A DNA stretch of 64,000 nucleotides, from contig CALWLA010000002.1 of the NCBI GenBank assembly GCA_944381405.1, positions 101,071-165,070 on the forward strand, in the 5' to 3' direction. The DNA comes from an uncultured Lachnospiraceae bacterium (GTDB lineage Bacteria > Bacillota > Clostridia > Lachnospirales > Lachnospiraceae). Each line of letters starts with the position of its first letter. Position 1 is the stretch's first letter. Both the position numbers and the translations under genes were made by a program. The notes under the pieces were generated by a model. It had not been told where the DNA came from. It was given only the letters and a program-made list of their open reading frames with translations, and did no database searches. This document shows, piece by piece, positions 60,001 through 64,000 of the stretch.

Positions 60001-60253
60001 CCTCTCCTGCGCCAGTCAGATAGTACCGGGAACCGTCCTGATCTGTCAGCCATCCGGTCTGCATTTTTCCTGTTTCATCAAAATGATACCAGGTATTTGC
60101 ATCGGTAGAAAACCAGCCTTTCTGACTGTTACCTTGGCTGTCCTGAAAGTACCAGCTCCCGTCTCCCTCCTGCAGCCAGGCCGCCTGCGCGCTCATATTG
60201 AACAACATAGAGACGATCAGCGCCTGGGCCGCTGTTTTTTTCATAGCTCCCAT
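57056..60253 (-). CDS. Very large secreted protein with N-terminal wall-binding repeats
   Basis: A 1065-residue exported protein. I kept the first ATG (60253), because GGGGG lies 5 nt upstream; the second ATG three codons later is too far from it. The signal peptide ends near AQA (residue 24). Five or six wall-binding repeats follow (GSWYFQDSQGNSQKGWFS, NTWYHFDETGKMQTGW, NWYFFDTRHDG) to about residue 165. A Gly/Ser/Pro linker runs from 175 to 245. The remaining 800 residues show no catalytic motif I recognise. They include a long beta-rich stretch around residues 490-760 (DINPELGFEWKLSW-like segments, then LEAGIGIGAGF) that looks like a repetitive beta-solenoid or sandwich. Probably a surface adhesin or structural protein. 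Confidence 0.78.
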   Translation of the reverse strand: MGAMKKTAAQALIVSMLFNMSAQAAWLQEGDGSWYFQDSQGNSQKGWFSTDANTWYHFDETGKMQTGWLTDQDGSRYYLTGAGEGVEGLMRYGWWQDQNKNWYFFDTRHDGAFGKLLQNCWQWIDGYCYYFGADGKMLFNTTTPDGYQVDAEGRWIVDGVVQYTAGKGIITKQTFVARPGGGSSGGGGSSGGSSGGGTSSGGGTTGGNSGETPGENDDPGEEDTPGGGGNTPSGGDGYKVYETSNKKVYETRDTVRTFANETEEEKETLNELASSILDYWTDGETPEMEQEDAESEEAAAFQSVSEIHLAVTEDSPLMEAIEEGSIQEEDIIYIPASEAFPTGLSIGYLGHDDVYEGDALSAYDEETCEVIHAVEATFVDLLDEDISYSAGGINKDQPVQYIWTPVLYGEELVSTLAYQPEYEEEEEEPATVSTASRARVKKVKARILGEEKTAPPSTPSIASRTGRMASARSGGNNHFKVNFEETSKGGNLTFQADDIVLYDADNDLKTKEDQLRLNGSIGLENINPELGFEWKLSWDNLLPQQLKAVVNYDEAMNLSIDAGADVSLNEFRDKLRESLRQPENKQHYLIAELQGVDWNNMIVLASFGVNLGLNNARFNMQDIKNETASNPLQPMLVFMLIMDMDGNLSVKASFELDYRDTYKQGLNIQQEGYHGGLGSQEENRGDFNTKLLGYDINLYNHHDVTTAIKAQADGEANLEAGIGIGAGFMCMGIMPAMIKGTVGLEAEAAGAMDFQWTNQDGPSWETEGEASMRAYLKALALLKLKIKTDRWLPFVGNKEYEAFDKQFDIADITLLEEKWEPGMQELEYRDYTDYVSMSVDELKETGLNWTLLGKSPTPSQIGGYTVYHYVFYDGEEGIPLISDTIDQWYQLVDFDNLDPSTTIVVQATEYRYPDGSVEHYPNIVRCRAKKIIRGMTEETTLGDLFDMEDGLQVDVGMLYAIGEVSVTIWNRGGRDYFGDVFTYDILNDTIFYNGKSLNQPVLGLDTEALHQLVISQGWDTWTWDTETEKQEMLAKMEAAGPVVEDYLREQKLNAEVLATLDLIIG

Positions 60254-60389
60254 AGTTTCCCCCTTTCAAAAGCTATATGATTTCATCATATCATATCGTC
60301 ATCCCGCAATGTTCGTGCTGTCAAAAATGGGAGCAATTCTGACAAAAATAGGATGTATGCCAAGACCGCTTCTTCGATCGCATTTGAAC

Positions 60390-60437
60390 AAAAAAGGAAT
60401 ACTGCTGAAAATCGTCGTAATCTTCAGGCAGTATTCC
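60390..60437 (-). terminator. Terminator of purC
   Basis: GGAATACTGC/GCAGTATTCC stem with a further inner CTGAA/TTCAG pairing, followed by TTTTTTG on the minus strand. Confidence 0.85.
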
Positions 60438-60464
60438 CTGTCTTAACATATGATCTGTTTTCTT

Positions 60465-61328
60465 TTACTGCAGCTTCTTTCCGGTGATCATCTCATAGCA
60501 CTGCATGTATTTCTCGATGACCTTCTCTACCACATCCTCCGGCAGGGTCCAGTTATTGTCTGGATTTGCCTTGAGCCAGTCTCTTGCATACTGCTTGTCA
60601 AAGGAGGGCTGGCTGTGGCCCGGCTCGTAGGTATCCGCTGCCCAGAAACGGGAGCTGTCCGGGGTCAGCATCTCGTCTGCAAGAACGATGTTGCCTTCCT
60701 CGTCCAGGCCGAACTCAAACTTGGTATCTGCGATGATGATGCCGCGGCTTCTGGCATAGTCTGCGCACTTGGTGTAAAGGGCGATGGTGTAATCCCGCAG
60801 CTTTTCTGCGTACTCCTGGCCCTTGCCGGGATAGTATTTCTCCAGGTGAGCGATGCTCTGCTCATAGGAAATATTTTCATCGTGCTCTCCCAGCTCTGCC
60901 TTTGTGGAGGGGGTGTAAATGGGCTCCGGCAGCTTGTCGGACTCTCTCAGGCCCTCCGGCAGCTTGATGCCGCATACGGTGCCGTCCTTCTGATAGCTTG
61001 CCCAGCCGCTGCCGGTGATGTAGCCGCGGACGATGCACTCCAGGGGAAGCATCTGAAGCTTCTTGCACATCATGCTGTTTCCGTCAAACTGAGGCTGCTG
61101 GAAAAACTCCGGCATATCCTTTACGTCAGTGGAAATCATATGATTCGGAAGGATATCCTTCGTCATATCAAACCAGAACTTTGACATCTGCGTCAATACG
61201 GTACCCTTTTTGGTCACCACATTGTTGAGAATCACGTCAAAACAGCTGATCCGATCTGTAGCGACCATGATCAGATTATCGCCGTTATCGTAGATCTCGC
61301 GAACCTTACCCTCTTTGATTGGTTTCAT
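60465..61328 (-). CDS. purC: Phosphoribosylaminoimidazole-succinocarboxamide synthase
   Basis: The SAICAR synthetase of purine biosynthesis joins aspartate to CAIR with ATP. From the ATG at 61328 it has 287 residues, beginning MKPIKEGKVREIYD. LPLECIVRGYITGSGWASY and ADTKFEFG plus DEMLTPDSSRFW are the family signatures. It stands alone, without other pur genes. An upstream in-frame extension of 32 residues is not used. Confidence 0.97.
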   Translation of the reverse strand: MKPIKEGKVREIYDNGDNLIMVATDRISCFDVILNNVVTKKGTVLTQMSKFWFDMTKDILPNHMISTDVKDMPEFFQQPQFDGNSMMCKKLQMLPLECIVRGYITGSGWASYQKDGTVCGIKLPEGLRESDKLPEPIYTPSTKAELGEHDENISYEQSIAHLEKYYPGKGQEYAEKLRDYTIALYTKCADYARSRGIIIADTKFEFGLDEEGNIVLADEMLTPDSSRFWAADTYEPGHSQPSFDKQYARDWLKANPDNNWTLPEDVVEKVIEKYMQCYEMITGKKLQ

Positions 61329-61471
61329 TCCTAGCACCTCGTTTAATTTTACTTTTGAAAGATCAAAATTTACATAGCATATTTTTCCACACTTTTCCAT
61401 AAGAATCAAGAGGCAATCTGACAAAATAATGGCTTCAGGGGCTTTTTTTCTGATCGCGCACAGGATCCCTG

Positions 61472-62959
61472 TTAATTTGAGAGAAATCTGCTGTGCACCT
61501 GGATCCTTTTCGTCGCTGCAGCGTCTCGGAAAGCCCTGTCATGCTCCACAAAGATCATGGTGGGAGCGTATTCCCTGATGAGATTTTCGATCTGCATCCG
61601 GGAATAGATGTCGATGTAATTCAGCGGCTCATCCCACACATACAGATGGGCCCTTTCGCATAGGCTTTTTGCCAGCAGCACCTTTTTCTTCTGGCCTGCT
61701 GAAAAATCCTCCATGTCCTTTTCAAACTGGACCCTGGAAAACCCAAGCTTCCGAAGGAGGGCCTTAAACAAAGTTTCGTCGAGGCCCTTTCCCTCTGTGA
61801 ACTCTGACAGCCTGCCCCGAAGAAAAGAGGTATCCTGGGGCACATAGGAGATCACAAGGCCGGAGCCCATCCCGATCCTGCCCTCATGTTCCACCGGCTG
61901 CCCCGTCAGAAGCTTTAAAAGGCTGGTCTTTCCGGAACCGTTCTTCCCTTCCAGAGCGATCCGCTCGCCCCTTTTGATCTCAAAGGAGACCGGAGCGCAG
62001 ACCGGCCGCCCCGCATAGACGGGAGCCACCTGAGAAAAAGAAACCAGCGTCTCCGAAAGATAGCTTAAGGGATAGAACTTCAGATCTTCGGCGGTCTCCA
62101 GGTCCTTCAGAAGTCCCGCCTTTTCCTCTGCCGCCCGCTGCTGCCGGGCCTCGATGGATTTTGCCCGCTTCATCATCTTGGCGGATTTATGGCCGATATA
62201 CCCTCTGTCCACCGGCCCGTTGCCGTACTTGGAGGCCTCCACGCGGTCCGACCAGGCGCTGGTCCTTCTGGCCGCCTTTTCCAGTTTATCGATGTCCTTT
62301 TTCAGTTTTGCATTCTGCAAAAGCTCCCTCGCCTGCCGGTTTTCAAACTCTGCCTGCCAGGAGGAAAAATTTCCGTTCCGGACCTCGATTCCCGTCCGGT
62401 TGATGGACAGGATGTGGTCCACGCAGCCGTCCAGGAAGCTCCGGTCATGGGACACCAGGATAAAACCCTTTTTCCTTTTCAGATAGGCTGCCACCGTCTC
62501 TCTGGCCTGGGTATCCAGATGATTGGTGGGCTCGTCGATCAGCAGGAAGTGGCCCTGGTTCAGAAACAGGGCTGCCAGCAGCACCTTGGTCTGCTCTCCG
62601 TTGGAAAGGGTATCAAAGGGCCGCCACAGCACTTCTTCCTCCACCTGGAGATAAGACAGCTCCCGCATAAGCTCCCAGCTTTCCCCGCAGGGGCAGACCT
62701 CCGAAAGCACCTCCTCCGTAAGCCTCCCTTTATCAGACACCGGATAAGGAAAATAGTCGAACTCTACGGAAGCCTGTATGCTTCCCTGGTACTCGTACTG
62801 TCCCAAAAGCAGCTTTAAAAAGGTGGTCTTTCCCCTTCCGTTCCGCCCCACAAAGCCAAGCCGCCAGTCCGTATCGAGCTGAAAGCTCACCCCTTCAAAA
62901 ATATTGTCATAGCTTCCCGGATAGGCAAAGGTCAGGTTTTCCACCCGTATCATAGACAT
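61472..62959 (-). CDS. ABC-F ribosome-protection protein, Lsa family
   Basis: A 495-residue protein with two ABC domains and no membrane part. Walker A sequences are GRNGRGKTT and GKNGSGKTS, and the signatures LSNGEQTK and FSAGQKKK. The long interdomain linker (about 180-290, ending in the RAKSIEARQQRAAEEKAGL coiled coil) reaches into the peptidyl-transferase centre in ABC-F proteins. The start MSMIRVENLTFAYPGSYDNIF is that of Lsa/CplR-type proteins, which give resistance to lincosamides, streptogramin A and pleuromutilins. Actual resistance is inferred. AAAGGAGGG precedes the ATG. The leader has a short uORF and a terminator (63023-63217), typical of antibiotic-induced attenuation. Confidence 0.92.
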   Translation of the reverse strand: MSMIRVENLTFAYPGSYDNIFEGVSFQLDTDWRLGFVGRNGRGKTTFLKLLLGQYEYQGSIQASVEFDYFPYPVSDKGRLTEEVLSEVCPCGESWELMRELSYLQVEEEVLWRPFDTLSNGEQTKVLLAALFLNQGHFLLIDEPTNHLDTQARETVAAYLKRKKGFILVSHDRSFLDGCVDHILSINRTGIEVRNGNFSSWQAEFENRQARELLQNAKLKKDIDKLEKAARRTSAWSDRVEASKYGNGPVDRGYIGHKSAKMMKRAKSIEARQQRAAEEKAGLLKDLETAEDLKFYPLSYLSETLVSFSQVAPVYAGRPVCAPVSFEIKRGERIALEGKNGSGKTSLLKLLTGQPVEHEGRIGMGSGLVISYVPQDTSFLRGRLSEFTEGKGLDETLFKALLRKLGFSRVQFEKDMEDFSAGQKKKVLLAKSLCERAHLYVWDEPLNYIDIYSRMQIENLIREYAPTMIFVEHDRAFRDAAATKRIQVHSRFLSN

Positions 62960-63022
62960 CCAGCATCCCTCCTTTCACAATACGGTGCCGGACGGTCCGC
63001 GCCGTTGCCGGTTCCGCCAGGC

Positions 63023-63060
63023 ACAAAAAATAAAAGCCGCAGGAAAATCTTCCCACAGCT
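63023..63060 (-). terminator. Attenuator terminator in the leader of the Lsa-type gene
   Basis: An 11-bp stem with G-U pairs (AGCTGTGGGAA/TTCCTGCGGCT) is followed by TTTTATTTTTT on the minus strand, upstream of the ABC-F start. Confidence 0.82.
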
Positions 63061-63193
63061 CTCTTTCGACATAGACGGACAGACCGGCCCATCCAGGGCC
63101 ATCTGCAATATTGTCCGAGCAGCATGATCATTTTTTCCTGCACAAAATACAAGAATCGGATTCGACCGTACCAATCCCTGTATCCTTTTCCGT

Positions 63194-63217
63194 TTATCTG
63201 CAGGAAATAATAATCAT
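63194..63217 (-). CDS. Leader peptide MIIISCR of the Lsa-type gene
   Basis: A seven-codon ORF (ATG, three ATT, TCC, TGC, AGA, stop) lies about 20 nt into the predicted transcript. A GAGGTGAAAGG ribosome site directly precedes it. Its position before an intrinsic terminator matches drug-sensing uORFs of other ABC-F genes. Confidence 0.65.
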   Translation of the reverse strand: MIIISCR

Positions 63218-63247
63218 CCTTTCACCTCGATCATTTCTACTGAGGCT

Positions 63248-63276
63248 ATTATATAGGCCTTATACTATTTTGTCCA
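63248..63276 (-). promoter_or_regulatory. Promoter of the Lsa-type leader and gene
   Basis: TGGACA and TATAAT with a 17-nt spacer on the minus strand. Confidence 0.8.
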
Positions 63277-63288
63277 CCGTTTTATAAA

Positions 63289-63551
63289 TTATTTATCTCT
63301 GTAATGTGACCCGCATTGGAGGATTTCAAGATGTTCCTCTTTAACCTTGAACACTATCCGGTTTTTTCATCTATTCTTACACTCCAGTACCCTGCAAGAT
63401 CTCCAGTCAGAGGTTCCGGCTTGCCAATACAATTATAGCCGTTTCTATCAATACTTTTTAACAGCTCATTGATTCTTTTCAAAGTTTTCTTATCTTGTGT
63501 CTGCCAATGCAGATATTCTTCCCACGCTTCGTCATGCCATAATTTCCGCAT
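63289..63551 (-). pseudogene. YoeB/RelE-type toxin with frameshift
   Basis: The first 65 codons encode the front of a YoeB-like toxin (EAWEEYLHWQTQDKKTLKRI, GKPEPLTGDLAGYWSVRIDEK) and then stop. The rest of the toxin, RIVFKVKEEHLEILQCGSHYRDK, continues in the -1 frame. The break is at a run of six A, one A short of the expected GAAAAAAAC. The overlap with the antitoxin stop (TAATG) is intact. The mRNA-cleaving toxin is probably inactive, unless ribosomes slip at the A run. Confidence 0.85.
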
Positions 63552-63814
63552 TAGTCTACCTCGATAAGCTCGTGCTCCTTTAATGTGCTCTTACCTGAGT
63601 TCACGTCATCAATGCGTTTTTTTAGGCGGTTCATGTTTTCTCTACTGTAGAAGGGATCTGCCGTAATCTCAAAAGGAATACGATTATCCTTCAGAACGGC
63701 TTTAATGTACATATTGACAGCAACAGATGCATTAAGCCCTGTCTGATTACAAAAATCATCAAACCGTCTTTTATCATTCTCATCAACCCTGATACTCATT
63801 GTTGTCAGTGCCAT
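63551..63814 (-). CDS. RelB/DinJ family antitoxin
   Basis: From the ATG at 63814 (GGAGGTGAT, a full anti-SD match) the antitoxin has 87 residues. The N-terminal MALTTMSIRVDENDKRRFDDFCNQ is a ribbon-helix-helix DNA-binding domain. The C-terminal part (NRLKKRIDDVNSGKSTLKEHELIEVD) would wrap the toxin. It should repress its own promoter. It overlaps the frameshifted toxin gene. Confidence 0.9.
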   Translation of the reverse strand: MALTTMSIRVDENDKRRFDDFCNQTGLNASVAVNMYIKAVLKDNRIPFEITADPFYSRENMNRLKKRIDDVNSGKSTLKEHELIEVD

Positions 63815-63836
63815 CCTATCACCTCCGTTCAAGAGA

Positions 63837-63864
63837 ATTATAGCACTTTGTAATACATTGTCAA
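63837..63864 (-). promoter_or_regulatory. Promoter of the antitoxin-toxin operon
   Basis: TTGACA and TATAAT with a 16-nt spacer on the minus strand. Confidence 0.85.
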
Positions 63865-63889
63865 TATTTTGTATTTTTAAATGCCGCGT

Positions 63890-64000
63890 TAAAGTAAATT
63901 TCGGGTGAAATGTGGTGAATTTCGGTGAATTGTAGCCCGAAAGTCCCGTTTGTAAGGCAAAAATCCCTTTTTGTAAACGAAACGCTACTTTTGTAAGCAA
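63890..64000. other. Short-period repeats at the window's right end, no gene
   Basis: GGTGAAATGT, GGTGAATTTC and GGTGAATTGT are adjacent ten-base units. TTTGTAA occurs three times between 63949 and 63995. I see no ORF with a ribosome site here. Confidence 0.4.

Noticed and set aside
63354..63380. Programmed -1 frameshift in the YoeB-like toxin
   Set aside because: The zero-frame codons AAA ACC do not form a proper X XXY YYZ heptamer and I saw no strong stimulatory hairpin, so simple decay is more likely.

Overview
The window looks like the chromosome of a host-associated Clostridia bacterium, most likely a Lachnospiraceae-type gut anaerobe. The evidence is the Bacillota-type gene orders (infC-rpmI-rplT, tig-clpP-clpX-engB, cmk-ispH-rpsA, rpsB-tsf), a Thr T-box, an FMN riboswitch, strong AGGAGG ribosome sites, many secreted proteins with clostridial cell-wall-binding repeats, and a bile salt hydrolase. 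Almost all housekeeping genes lie on the minus strand. I saw no prophage and no CRISPR array.

Layout. 1-5.2 kb: trmK (cut by the left edge), dnaG, dgt and a two-gene SufB/SufC iron-sulfur scaffold. 5.3-7.7 kb: two secreted repeat proteins around a pair of tRNA-Leu genes. 7.7-16.9 kb: YitT, the infC operon with a leader attenuator, thrS with a T-box, engB, clpX, clpP, tig and a CYTH protein. 17-20.4 kb: nitroreductase-cmk-ispH-rpsA behind a structured leader. 20.5-22.3 kb: tRNA-Pro, bile salt hydrolase and a C_GCAxxG protein. 22.4-27.0 kb: an FMN-riboswitch operon (ribU, a creatininase-family enzyme) followed by a NitT/TauT-type ABC importer.

27.1-30.5 kb holds the most interesting locus: a four-gene operon of substrate-binding lipoprotein, ATPase, permease and a MerB-like (organomercurial lyase family) protein. 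The first and last genes are each interrupted by one in-frame TGA at a cysteine-type position. Each TGA is followed at 18-21 nt by a hairpin with a six-base loop beginning CGUG, which is the layout of a bacterial SECIS element. The simplest reading is a selenocysteine-dependent uptake and processing system, possibly for an organometal.

30.7-37.6 kb: lon, an M13 peptidase and an AIM24-like gene, then a MATE transporter. 37.6-41.8 kb: a decayed AlbA-type gene with a frame-switching 14-nt repeat, glycerol dehydrogenase, a lipoprotein and a transposase remnant. 42-51.9 kb: rpsB-tsf, a secreted repeat protein, bioY with a BirA-like operator, SseB, a DUF3343/HgdB-like pair, a hydrolase, a truncated PP2C phosphatase fused to IS debris, and an EamA exporter. 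52-60.3 kb: two very large secreted proteins, one of them a papain-like protease whose catalytic lobes are in permuted order, plus a DUF4143 ATPase. 60.4-64 kb: purC, an Lsa-type ABC-F gene with a short-uORF attenuator, and a RelB/YoeB-type module whose toxin is frameshifted.
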